Shown here: piece by piece, positions 38,630 through 46,484 of the stretch
Position numbering within the stretch: position 1 is the first letter of the stretch
Layout of the letters: the number at the start of each line of letters is the position of its first letter
DNA from: Mycolicibacter senuensis
GTDB taxonomy: Bacteria; Actinomycetota; Actinomycetes; Mycobacteriales; Mycobacteriaceae
Direction: 5' to 3'
Assembly (NCBI RefSeq): GCF_003284925.1
Contig: NZ_QMEX01000004.1
Span: forward strand, 1 to 64,000
DNA length: 64,000 nucleotides
Notes under the pieces: model-generated
Told to the model about the DNA's origin: nothing
Seen by the model: only the letters and a program-made list of their open reading frames with translations
Databases searched by the model: none
Program-made: the position numbers and the translations under genes

Positions 38630-38695
38630 ACCGCGAGCAGACATGAAAGCCCCCAAAACACACTGATTTTAGGGGCTTTCGCGACTGCTCGCGGT
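38630..38695 (+). terminator. Long two-stem hairpin between thiolase and amidohydrolase genes
   Basis: Outer arms ACCGCGAGCAG (38630-38640) and CTGCTCGCGGT (38685-38695) pair perfectly over 11 bp. Inner arms GAAAGCCCC and GGGGCTTTC (38645-38653, 38672-38680) also pair perfectly, continued by AAAA/TTTT. It lies between two genes on the same strand and ends just before the ribosome site of the second, so it could be a partial terminator or a processing site. From memory, similar GCGAGCAG stems are common in mycobacterial genomes. Confidence 0.6.
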
Positions 38696-38711
38696 GGGAA
38701 AGGAGCCCTCC

Positions 38712-39941
38712 ATGAGCCAGTTCCGTGACGCACCGATCTTCGATGCCGACCAGCACATGTACGAAACCCCCGAGGCGCTGACCAAGTACCTGCCGGAGAA
38801 ATACTCCCGCGCAGTTCAATTCGCGCAGATCGGCCGCCAGACCCGGATCATCATCAACAACCGCGTCAGCGACTTCATCCCCAATCCGACCTTTGAACGG
38901 GTCGCCGCTCCCGGCGCCCACGAGAAGTTCTTCGCCGGCGAGAACATTGAGGGACTGACCCTGCGCGAGATGCAAGGACCCGCCATCGAGGCGCCGGCGG
39001 CCACCCGCAACCCCGCCGACCGGGTCGCCGAACTCGACCGCCAGGGTGTGGTGGAGGCGCTCAACTATCCGACGCTGGCCAGCCTGGTGGAGCACTCCAG
39101 CGCTGATGACCCGCAGCTCACGCTGGCCATCATTCACGCGCTGAATCAGTGGATGGCCGAGCACTGGACCTACAACTACGACGGCCGGGTCTTCTCCACG
39201 CCGATCATCAACCTCTCCGAGGTCGACGGCGCCCAGCGCGAACTGGAGTACATCCTCGATCACGGCGCCGCGGTGGCGCTCATCAAGCCCGGGCCGGTCA
39301 ACGGCGTCCACGGCTGGCGGTCGCCGGCACTGCCGGAGTTCGACCCGTTCTGGCGTGATGTCGAGGCAGCTGGCCTGCCCATCGTGCTGCACGCCAGCTT
39401 CCCGCCGCTTGACGATTACGTCGGCAAGTGGGAGCCGCCCTATACTCAGAATTTCATGGCGCAAAGCGCATTCCGCTGGATGGTGCTGGGCCATCGGGAG
39501 ATCGCCGACATGATCACCGCGCTGATCTGTCACGGCACCCTGACCCGCTTCCCCAGGCTGCGTATCGCCAGCGTCGAGAACGGCAGCTCCTGGATCGGAC
39601 CGCTGTTTCACGACTTCGGTGATCTGTACAAGAAGATGCCGCAGAACTTCCCCGAGCATCCGCACGAGGTGTTCCGGCGCAACATCTGGGTGAGCCCGTT
39701 CTGGGAGGGCGCCGTCTCCGACGTGGTGGACACGGTCGGCTGGGACAAGGTGCTGTTCGGGTCGGACTATCCCCACCCCGAAGGCCTGGCCGAGCCGAAA
39801 GGCTTCTGGAAGTATGCCGAGGGCATGGATGTGCGGCGCACTTATGACTTCATGGGCGACAACGCCCGGCGATTCATGGGCCTGCCGATCGCCAACCCGG
39901 ACCCGGCGGCCGCCAAGCCGCCAGCGCTGGCCGGTGCCTGA
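38712..39941 (+). CDS. Amidohydrolase-2 family metal-dependent hydrolase
   Basis: A 409-residue TIM-barrel protein of the amidohydrolase-2 family, which includes decarboxylases such as gamma-resorcylate decarboxylase as well as hydrolases. IFDADQHMYETPEAL replaces the more usual D-x-H-x-H start; LFGSDYPHPEGLAEP supplies the late Asp. ATG 38712 has AAAGGAG 7 bases upstream. It is a paralogue of the gene at 56604. The reaction is unknown; ring-opening hydrolysis or decarboxylation are candidates. Confidence 0.85.
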   Translation: MSQFRDAPIFDADQHMYETPEALTKYLPEKYSRAVQFAQIGRQTRIIINNRVSDFIPNPTFERVAAPGAHEKFFAGENIEGLTLREMQGPAIEAPAATRNPADRVAELDRQGVVEALNYPTLASLVEHSSADDPQLTLAIIHALNQWMAEHWTYNYDGRVFSTPIINLSEVDGAQRELEYILDHGAAVALIKPGPVNGVHGWRSPALPEFDPFWRDVEAAGLPIVLHASFPPLDDYVGKWEPPYTQNFMAQSAFRWMVLGHREIADMITALICHGTLTRFPRLRIASVENGSSWIGPLFHDFGDLYKKMPQNFPEHPHEVFRRNIWVSPFWEGAVSDVVDTVGWDKVLFGSDYPHPEGLAEPKGFWKYAEGMDVRRTYDFMGDNARRFMGLPIANPDPAAAKPPALAGA

Positions 39942-39958
39942 CCGGCCTTGACTTTGCA

Positions 39959-39996
39959 GTCAGGGCTGCGGCACAACGTGATTCAGCAACCCTGAC
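39959..39996. terminator. Hairpin between convergent genes
   Basis: GTCAGGG (39959-39965) pairs with CCCTGAC (39990-39996), with a further CTG/CAG pair inside. It lies in the 62-bp gap between the convergent amidohydrolase and SDR stops and is well placed as a bidirectional terminator. No clear U tract follows. Confidence 0.5.
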
Positions 39997-40003
39997 CGCA
40001 ACG

Positions 40004-40777
40004 TCACTTCGGCGCGAAGCGCTGGCCGCCGTCCAGTCGGATGCACTGGCCGTTGAGCATCGGGTTCTCCACGATCGCCGCTGCCAGCTTGGCGTACTCC
40101 TCCGGTCGGCCCAAACGCTTGGGGAACGCCGCGTCCTTGGTCAGCACCGCGGCGAACTCGTCCGGGATCCCCTGGGTCAGGCCCGTGGCGAACAGGCTGG
40201 GAGCGATCGCCAGCACCCGGATGCCCACGCCACCGAGATCGCGGGCCATCGTCAGGCACATCCCCGCGATCGCGGCCTTGGATGCGGTGTAGGCGATTTG
40301 GCCGATCTGGCCCTCGAACGCCGCGATCGAGGACGTATTGATGATCACGCCGCGTTCGTCGTCCTCCGGCTCATTGGTGCTCATGTGCCAGGCGGCGAGT
40401 CGACTCACGTTGAACGTGCCGACGACGTTGAGATCTTGGGTGCTGCGGAACGTCTCCAGATCGTGCGGCCCGTCGCGTTTGATCGTGCGCTCACCGATAC
40501 CGCCGCCCGCGGTGGTCCCGCCGGCGGTGGTGACGACGATGTGCACGCCGCCCAGGGCCTTGACCACCTCGTTCAGCACTTGCTCGATCCCGGCGAAATC
40601 TGTGACGTCGGCGTCGAAGAAGTGGCCGTCGATCGATTCGGCGACCTCCTTGCCCTTGGACTGCGGCCGGTCCAGAATCGCCACCTTGGCCCCGCGCTTG
40701 GCCAGCAGCTCTGCTGTCGCCTTGCCGAAGCCCGATGCTCCGCCGACGATGATCGCGCCTTTGCCTTCGATCTCCAC
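40004..40777 (-). CDS. SDR, 3-hydroxyacyl-CoA dehydrogenase type II-like
   Basis: A 257-residue classical SDR: AIIVGGASGFGKATAELL, NTSSIAAFEGQIGQIAYTASK (Ser, Tyr and Lys of the active site), and RLDGGQRFAPK at the end. This pattern is that of type-II 3-hydroxyacyl-CoA dehydrogenases (HSD17B10-like), a beta-oxidation step. GTG 40777 follows a GGGG ribosome site; an upstream ATG in frame would include the operator. It has its own operator-like site. Confidence 0.88.
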   Translation of the reverse strand: MEIEGKGAIIVGGASGFGKATAELLAKRGAKVAILDRPQSKGKEVAESIDGHFFDADVTDFAGIEQVLNEVVKALGGVHIVVTTAGGTTAGGGIGERTIKRDGPHDLETFRSTQDLNVVGTFNVSRLAAWHMSTNEPEDDERGVIINTSSIAAFEGQIGQIAYTASKAAIAGMCLTMARDLGGVGIRVLAIAPSLFATGLTQGIPDEFAAVLTKDAAFPKRLGRPEEYAKLAAAIVENPMLNGQCIRLDGGQRFAPK

Positions 40778-40828
40778 GAACGTTCCCCTTTTCGGATACG
40801 ACAACCCGGGACCCGGCCCGGCGCATAT

Positions 40829-40845
40829 ACTATATGCCTTCCCGT
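40829..40845. promoter_or_regulatory. Degenerate copy of the 17-bp island palindrome
   Basis: ACTATAT-GCC-TTCCCGT matches 10 of 14 arm positions, 51 bp upstream of the SDR start. Together with the 58759 and 60471 sites it forms a sub-type with ATAT or GTAT in the left arm and similar spacing to the start codon. Confidence 0.45.
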
Positions 40846-40865
40846 AATGCATTCGGGACACCGGG

Positions 40866-41354
40866 TCAGCGCATCACCCGCCCGGCGAGTGCGCCCAGCA
40901 CCGCGCGGATGCGCGGCGAGAGGTAGACAGCGAACAACCCGTTGAATATGTCCTCGCGCAGCCGGGTCAGCGTCGAGGTCTTGATCCGCCACTGGCCGTC
41001 GGCCTTCTCGTAGGTCTCGGTGTAGTGACCGTAACCACGCAGGTTCACGCCAGGTCCGAACCGCACCACGTCTTCCAGCGCCCACACCCCGTGTGCGGTG
41101 GTCGGCGAGGTCACCTCGATATCGGGTGCGTGGACTTGATGGACAGTGGGTTGATCGCGCAGACTTTTGCGGGTGAAGGCCACGAATTCGTCGGCGCCGC
41201 TGATGAGTTTGCCGCCGGCGCGGGAGGTGTCGCTGACGAAGTCGTCGGTGAACAGGGCACGCCAGGCCGCCCAGTCCTTGGTGTCCAGGTAGCGACAGTA
41301 GCGGGACTTCAGGCGTTTGATCGCCTCGATCTCGGTGGCCGCGTCGTCAGTCAT
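40866..41354 (-). CDS. SnoaL-like NTF2-fold protein
   Basis: A 162-residue protein of the SnoaL_4 type: IEAIKRLKSRYCRYLDTKDWAAWRALFTDDFVSDTS, HQVHAPDIEVTSPTTAHGVWALED and GYGHYTETYEKADGQWRIKTSTLTRLR. Family members with this layout act as hydroxylating-dioxygenase beta-like subunits, isomerases or dehydratases. The start overlaps the DUF35 gene by 8 bp, and it is the last gene of the long minus-strand operon that begins near 49035. Confidence 0.82.
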   Translation of the reverse strand: MTDDAATEIEAIKRLKSRYCRYLDTKDWAAWRALFTDDFVSDTSRAGGKLISGADEFVAFTRKSLRDQPTVHQVHAPDIEVTSPTTAHGVWALEDVVRFGPGVNLRGYGHYTETYEKADGQWRIKTSTLTRLREDIFNGLFAVYLSPRIRAVLGALAGRVMR

Positions 41355-41769
41355 GGTTCGCCGCCGGTTCGTAGCGCAACATCGTCACGTCATGCTCGGG
41401 GTAGTCGCAGAACACCGGCCGCACCCGCATACCGACGACCAGGTCCGCGGGGTCGGCGTTGACCAGCTCGGTGGAGAACCGTGGCCCTTCATCCCATTCG
41501 ACGATCGCGAGCAGTTGCGGCACGGCGTCAGCGAAGTGGATGCCGACCGGCCGGCGGGCAACCGTAAAGGAGTACAGCGTGCCCATCCCGGAGATCTCGC
41601 GCCATTCCAGGTCGTCGGCCAGGGTGCGCGGCGCCCGGACCCGCGGGTAGAACACGTAGCTGTCGGTCGACGGCGAGTACTGGATGACGATGCGGTGTTG
41701 CCCCAGTGCGTCCCAGAACGGGGCGGTGGTCGGCGTTTTGACCGGCATCGGGCGTTCGAAGGTGGTCAT
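41347..41769 (-). CDS. DUF35 OB-fold protein without zinc ribbon cysteines
   Basis: A 140-residue DUF35-type OB-fold protein. The fold is recognisable (RIVIQYSPSTDSYVFYPRVRAP; GTLYSFTVARRP; DLVVGMRVRPVF), but the CxxC pairs of the zinc ribbon are missing, unlike in the paralogue at 37060. It follows the thiolase-like gene by 6 bp and probably forms a complex with its product. Confidence 0.82.
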   Translation of the reverse strand: MTTFERPMPVKTPTTAPFWDALGQHRIVIQYSPSTDSYVFYPRVRAPRTLADDLEWREISGMGTLYSFTVARRPVGIHFADAVPQLLAIVEWDEGPRFSTELVNADPADLVVGMRVRPVFCDYPEHDVTMLRYEPAANHD

Positions 41770-41775
41770 CGGTGC

Positions 41776-42984
41776 TCATTCCCCTTCCAGGATGAGAGCG
41801 GTCTGTTCGCTCAGAATGCCGCCGTTGCCCGAGACGAAGGCCCGGTTGCAGTCGGCCACCTGGGCGGCACCGGCCCGGCCCATGATCTGGCGGGCGGCGT
41901 CGCAGACGTGGTGCATGCCGCCGGCCAGGCCGGCCTGCCCGAACCCGAGTTGGCCACCGGCGGTGTTGAGCGGGAAATCGCCGCGGAAGGTCAGGTCGTG
42001 ATCGGTGATGAACTGCATGCCTTTGCCCTTCTCACAGAAGCCGGCGTCCTCCAGCGACAGCAGCACGGTGATGGTGTAGCAGTCGTAGATGGAGACCATG
42101 TCCATGTCCGCGCGGGTCAGGTCGGTCATCGCAAAGGCGGTGTCGGCGGCCTCGGCGATCGGAGTGGCCAGCAGGTCCGCTGCGTAGGTGGGGGTCTTGA
42201 ACGGCACGTGCTCACCGAACCCCTTGACCCACACCGGACGGTTGCGGCCTCGCCGGGCGACCTCGGCGTTCGCGATCACCACGGCGGCACCGCCGACGCA
42301 GGGCATCACGATCTCCAGCATGTGCAGGGGATCGGCGATGATCGGGCTGGCCAATACGTCCTCGACGGTCAGCGGCGTGTCACGCCAGATGGCGCCGTCG
42401 GTGTGGTTGGCGTTGACCCGCTGGTCGACGACGAGCTTGGCCATGGCCCGCTCGTCGTAGCCGTAGACCGCTCCGTAGCGGGTGGCCACCTGCCCATAGG
42501 GGCCGTTTTGGCCGAGGTTGCCGTAGGGGATCTCGAACTCCGCCTGGGGAGAACCGTATTGGTTGCTCGACGAACCGAAGAACATCGCATCGACCAGGGG
42601 CTTGGGTTTTTTCTCCGACATCGGGGTGATGTAGCGGGCCGGCAACGCGCACAGCACCACATCGCAGATTCCCAGCTCGATCGCGGCCGCGGCCCGCCAC
42701 ACCATGGCGGCCGCACTGGCACCACCCAGGTCGACGATCTCGGCGAAGCGGGCCGGCACGCCCAGGTATTCGGCGATGGTGGAGGGGACGAAGATCTCCG
42801 ACTCGCCCAGGTGCGAGGTGACGATGCCGTTGACTCGTTCGCCCGATATGCCCGCATCGGCAAGCGCATCCGCACTCAACTCGGCCCATTGCTCGAGTGT
42901 GAACGGGGCCGGGGCGGCTTTGTTCATCCGCTCGGGCGGCAGCTCGACGTAGCCGACGATCGCGGCCTCTCCACGTAATCCCAT
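41776..42984 (-). CDS. Thiolase-like protein lacking the nucleophilic cysteine (Ltp2-like)
   Basis: A 402-residue thiolase-superfamily protein. At the position of the acylated cysteine the sequence reads VDLGGASAAAMV, with no Cys. IYDCYTITVLLSLED and FPLNTAGGQLGFGQAG match SCP2-thiolase/lipid-transfer proteins. Steroid aldolase Ltp2 is also a thiolase relative that does not rely on that cysteine and works with a DUF35 partner, so a retro-aldol cleavage of a beta-hydroxyacyl-CoA is a reasonable inference here. Confidence 0.83.
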   Translation of the reverse strand: MGLRGEAAIVGYVELPPERMNKAAPAPFTLEQWAELSADALADAGISGERVNGIVTSHLGESEIFVPSTIAEYLGVPARFAEIVDLGGASAAAMVWRAAAAIELGICDVVLCALPARYITPMSEKKPKPLVDAMFFGSSSNQYGSPQAEFEIPYGNLGQNGPYGQVATRYGAVYGYDERAMAKLVVDQRVNANHTDGAIWRDTPLTVEDVLASPIIADPLHMLEIVMPCVGGAAVVIANAEVARRGRNRPVWVKGFGEHVPFKTPTYAADLLATPIAEAADTAFAMTDLTRADMDMVSIYDCYTITVLLSLEDAGFCEKGKGMQFITDHDLTFRGDFPLNTAGGQLGFGQAGLAGGMHHVCDAARQIMGRAGAAQVADCNRAFVSGNGGILSEQTALILEGE

Positions 42985-43008
42985 GTGTTGTCCTCTATCT
43001 GATTGCGG

Positions 43009-45234
43009 TCACTTGCGGGGCAGGCCGAGGATCATCTGGGCGATGACGTTCAGCTGGATCTCGTTGGTGCCGCCACCGAGCAGTTCGGCCGGCGACAGCA
43101 GGTACGGTTCGACGACGGCCGGGTCGGAGTCGGTTGTCATCGCCAGCCGCCCGGCGATGGCTAGGGTGGCCCGGAAGGTGCGGCGCAGCAGGACGTTCAT
43201 CGCCACTTTGGCGATGCTTGATGCCGCCCCCAGGCCCTGCCCGTCCAGCAGTCTGATGGTCTCGCGTATGCCGAGCGCCTTGATGGCATTGGTGTAGGCG
43301 TCGAGCTCGCCCAGCGCCCGCGCCGCGTCGTCGCGCTGCTCGCCCGGGGCGGCTGCCAGCCGCCGCAATGCGACAGCCCGGTCGTACTGGACGTATCCGC
43401 TGATGGCGGAACGTTCCTCGGCCATGGTGGCAAGCGCCAGCTGCCAGCCCCCGGTGGGCTCGCCGAGCAGCATGTCGTCGGGGACGAAGACGTCGGTGAG
43501 GAAGACCTCGTTGAACTCGGAGTCGCCGGTGGCCTGCACGATCGGCTGGATCTCGATACCCTCCGAGCGCATGTCCACGATGAAGTAGCCGATGCCGCGG
43601 TGTTTGGCCGCGTCGGGATCAGTACGGGCCAGCAGTGCGCCGTAGTCGGCGCGTTGCGCACACGACGTCCAGATCTTGTGTCCGTTGACGCGCCAGCCGC
43701 CGTCGACCTTGACCGCCCGCGTGGTCAGGGACGCCAGGTCCGAACCGGCCCCGGGTTCGCTGAAGAGCTGGCACCAGGCCAGCTCACCGCGCTGCGTAGG
43801 TGGAATCAGCTGCTGCTGCAGGGCTTCCGGCGCTGCCCGCAGCAGCGACGGCAAGATCCATTCGGCGATGCCCAGCGACGGCCGCACCAGCGCAGGGCGG
43901 TTGGCGAATTCCTCGATGATGATGAGCTGCTGCAACGGGGTGGCGTCGATACCCCACGGCGCCGGCCAGTGCGGCGCGATGAGTCCGGCCTCGGCGATCA
44001 GGGTTCGCTGCGGACCTGTCTCGAAGTGCGGATAGTCGCCTTGCCGTCCGGGTCCGTCGTTGCGCAGCAAACTCGCGGCATCAAGCGTTGCGGCGATCTC
44101 CGCCCGGAACTCGGCTTCGGCGCCGCCGAGATCGACGGTGAAATCCCGCTGCTGCGTGGTGGTGAGCTCGCCGAGGCGTCGTGCCCAACCGGTGACGGCG
44201 CCGATCGATGCGGCGATGCTGGTAGCCCGGCGCCAGTACAGGTGCAGGTCGTGTTCCCAGGTGAAGCCGATGGCGCCGAACATCGTCAGCGTGTCCAGGA
44301 CGGCATCCGGGCACGGCGCGATGGCAATCAACGCGGCAGCGGCGGCCGCCATCTCATGCTGGCCGGGATCGTCGGAGGCCGCGCGAACAGCGTCCCAGGC
44401 GGCGGCGCTGGTCAGTTCGCTGTTCACCAACAGCATGGCCGCTCGGTGTTGCAGCGCCTGGAATGTCCCGATCGGCTTGCCGAACTGTTCGCGGGTGCGC
44501 AGATGTTGGGTGGCCGCCTCGACGCACCAACCGGCGATACCTGCAGATACCGCCGCGGCGAGCCCGACGGTGAGCCATTCGGCACGGCCGGCGTCGATAC
44601 CGGTCATGACGTCTGCCGCCGCCGCGGGGTAGCCGGTAAACGTGATCGTTCCCACGTCGGTGAGCAGATCGGTACCCGCGGCCGGCCGGACCGCCACTTC
44701 CGGCCGGGACATGTCCACGGCCAGCCAGATCGCCGCACCGTCGGTGAGCTCCGCACAGACCAGCGCGAGCCGCGCCGAGCAGACCGCCGAGATCAGTTCG
44801 GCGGCACCGTCGATGAGCCATCCATCGCCGATCGGAAGCGCGGTGAGCTTCGCGTGTTGCGGCAGGAGCACGGTCGCCGGCGCACCCGATGACAAGGCGC
44901 TCAGAAACGCCTCGCGGGCGGGTGTCGCATCGGCGAGCAGCCCGACCGCTCCCGCGGTGACCGTCGCCAGCAGCGGCCCCGGCAGGGACGCTTTTCCGGC
45001 GGCCTCCAGGACACCGGCGGCGTCCAGCAGGCCGCCGCCCTGCCCGCCGCACGATTCGGGCAAGTGGATGGCGTGAAAGCCGTTGGCCACCAGCTCCGGC
45101 CACCATCCCGGCAGCTCCCCTGCCGCCAGCGCGTCGAAAGCCTTGCGGGCGTCGGCGATCGGCGCGTGCCGGGCGGCGAAGCGTCGCAGTGATTCGCCGA
45201 GTTCCCGCTGCTCGACGGTGAGTGCCACGCTCAC
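43009..45234 (-). CDS. Fused two-domain acyl-CoA dehydrogenase (FadE34-like)
   Basis: A 741-residue protein with two acyl-CoA dehydrogenase domains in one chain (about 1-350 and 365-741). The N-terminal half has the VEQRELGESLRRFAARHAP start and LRTREQFGKPIGTFQALQHR. The C-terminal half has WCQLFSEPGAGSDLASL, VNGHKIWTSCAQ and GGGTNEIQLNVIA. Single-chain fusions of this size are known from FadE34/ChsE3, which acts on steroid side-chain CoA esters. The GTG start shares GTGA with the SDR gene. Confidence 0.88.
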   Translation of the reverse strand: MSVALTVEQRELGESLRRFAARHAPIADARKAFDALAAGELPGWWPELVANGFHAIHLPESCGGQGGGLLDAAGVLEAAGKASLPGPLLATVTAGAVGLLADATPAREAFLSALSSGAPATVLLPQHAKLTALPIGDGWLIDGAAELISAVCSARLALVCAELTDGAAIWLAVDMSRPEVAVRPAAGTDLLTDVGTITFTGYPAAAADVMTGIDAGRAEWLTVGLAAAVSAGIAGWCVEAATQHLRTREQFGKPIGTFQALQHRAAMLLVNSELTSAAAWDAVRAASDDPGQHEMAAAAAALIAIAPCPDAVLDTLTMFGAIGFTWEHDLHLYWRRATSIAASIGAVTGWARRLGELTTTQQRDFTVDLGGAEAEFRAEIAATLDAASLLRNDGPGRQGDYPHFETGPQRTLIAEAGLIAPHWPAPWGIDATPLQQLIIIEEFANRPALVRPSLGIAEWILPSLLRAAPEALQQQLIPPTQRGELAWCQLFSEPGAGSDLASLTTRAVKVDGGWRVNGHKIWTSCAQRADYGALLARTDPDAAKHRGIGYFIVDMRSEGIEIQPIVQATGDSEFNEVFLTDVFVPDDMLLGEPTGGWQLALATMAEERSAISGYVQYDRAVALRRLAAAPGEQRDDAARALGELDAYTNAIKALGIRETIRLLDGQGLGAASSIAKVAMNVLLRRTFRATLAIAGRLAMTTDSDPAVVEPYLLSPAELLGGGTNEIQLNVIAQMILGLPRK

Positions 45235-46241
45235 GAGCCCTCCTTATTCTTGGTGCGCCGCCTGCTGCGGAAGAAGCCGGCGGCTTCGGCCAGTGCCTCG
45301 GTGGCCGGCGCGGGCTCCCAGCCGAGTTCCCGGACAGCCTTGTCGTGACTCATCGGCGACATGATGTGCATCAGTCGTATCGACAGCGGGGTGAGTGCGG
45401 TGTCGCGCCGCCGCAGCCGCGCCGCGAACCGGGCGAGATGTCCCAGTGCCGACATCACCGCGACCGGCACGCCCCATCTGGGTGGCTCGACATCGACCGC
45501 GGCACATGCCGTCCGGTAGATCTCGCGAGCGCTCATGAACCGTTCGGAGACGATGTAGCGTTGGCCCGGCCTACCATGTTGCCCGGCCAGAATCAGGGCG
45601 CGCGCCGCATCATCGACGCCGACGACCTCGGCTTGCGCACCGCAGATGTAGAAGGGCAGCTTCCCGCGGACGGCAGCGGCGACCAGCCCGCCGTGCGGGG
45701 TGGGCTGCCAATCGCCGGAGCCGTAGGTGTTGGCGACACACATCGCCACCGCCGGCAGGCCCTTCTCCCGGTGGTAATCCAGCACCAGGTTCTCCGCCTG
45801 CACCCGGCTGCGGATGTAGTCCCCACCGGAGTCGAGCCAGTTGTGCGCGGTGCGCTCATCGGCCAGACCGTGATCGACCCGCCCGATGGTTCCGATCGAA
45901 CTGGTGAACACGAACCGGTCCAGTTCCGCACCGGCCGCAGCATCGAGGACATAGCGCAGGCCTTCGACGTTGGTGCGGTACAACGGTTCCGGATCGCTCA
46001 GCCACGCCCGCGCATCGACGACGCAGTAGTAGACGACATCGCATCCGCTCATCGCCGAGCGCACGGCGTCCTGGTCGAAGATATCGCCACGCCGGATCTC
46101 GACATCGAGGCCGTCGATCGCGCGTGTCGAGCTGGTGGCGCGGATCAGGACCCGTACGTCTTCGCCGGCGTCGACGAGTTGTCGGGTGACGTGGGAGCCG
46201 AGAAACCCGCTTGCCCCGATCACCAATTTCTTTTTCACCAT
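45231..46241 (-). CDS. Extended SDR, NAD-dependent epimerase/dehydratase-like, YxxxR
   Basis: A 336-residue extended SDR starting MVKKKLVIGASGFLGSHV. The active-site segment is YIRSRVQAE, again with Arg instead of Lys in YxxxK, as in the paralogue at 35960. TSSIGTIG holds the Ser and RYIVSERFMSAREI is shared with the paralogue. The frame is open upstream but there it reads remnants of two other genes, so ATG 46241 is the start. It is coupled to the fused acyl-CoA dehydrogenase gene. Confidence 0.82.
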   Translation of the reverse strand: MVKKKLVIGASGFLGSHVTRQLVDAGEDVRVLIRATSSTRAIDGLDVEIRRGDIFDQDAVRSAMSGCDVVYYCVVDARAWLSDPEPLYRTNVEGLRYVLDAAAGAELDRFVFTSSIGTIGRVDHGLADERTAHNWLDSGGDYIRSRVQAENLVLDYHREKGLPAVAMCVANTYGSGDWQPTPHGGLVAAAVRGKLPFYICGAQAEVVGVDDAARALILAGQHGRPGQRYIVSERFMSAREIYRTACAAVDVEPPRWGVPVAVMSALGHLARFAARLRRRDTALTPLSIRLMHIMSPMSHDKAVRELGWEPAPATEALAEAAGFFRSRRRTKNKEGS

Positions 46242-46387
46242 GTGACTCGCTGCTGGCCGATGCTGTGGCCACCGCAGCTGGCGCAGGGCAGCGTCCGCAG
46301 CAGCAGGTGCCCCTCGCCGGGCACCGGGTCGGCGGTCTCGCGGACGGTCAGTCCGCCCTCGTTGAGCACCACAGCGCGCATCGTCAT
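46235..46387 (-). pseudogene. Remnant: N terminus of a zinc alcohol dehydrogenase
   Basis: About 50 codons read MTMRAVVLNEGGLTVRETAD..PGEGHLLLRTLPCASCGGH, the first residues of a medium-chain zinc-dependent alcohol dehydrogenase including the start of its catalytic cysteine region, then change to unrelated sequence and a stop within the SDR start. The remaining 300 or so residues of such an enzyme are missing. It is a deletion scar. Confidence 0.7.
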
Positions 46388-46484
46388 TCTCCGGTAACAG
46401 CTCCCAATCCTTCGTGTCGATCGCGGTCGCATACCGCAGCAGGACATCGGTGATGTCGGCTTTCGCAGCGTCCTGGCCAGTCAT
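46388..46484 (-). pseudogene. Remnant: N terminus of a SnoaL-like gene
   Basis: ATG 46484 overlaps the iclR stop (ATGA) and reads DAAKADITDVLLRYATAIDTKDWELL, the start of a SnoaL_4-type protein much like the one at 40866. After about 30 codons the frame runs into the alcohol dehydrogenase remnant. The rest of the gene is gone; the join is near 46390-46398. Confidence 0.7.
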
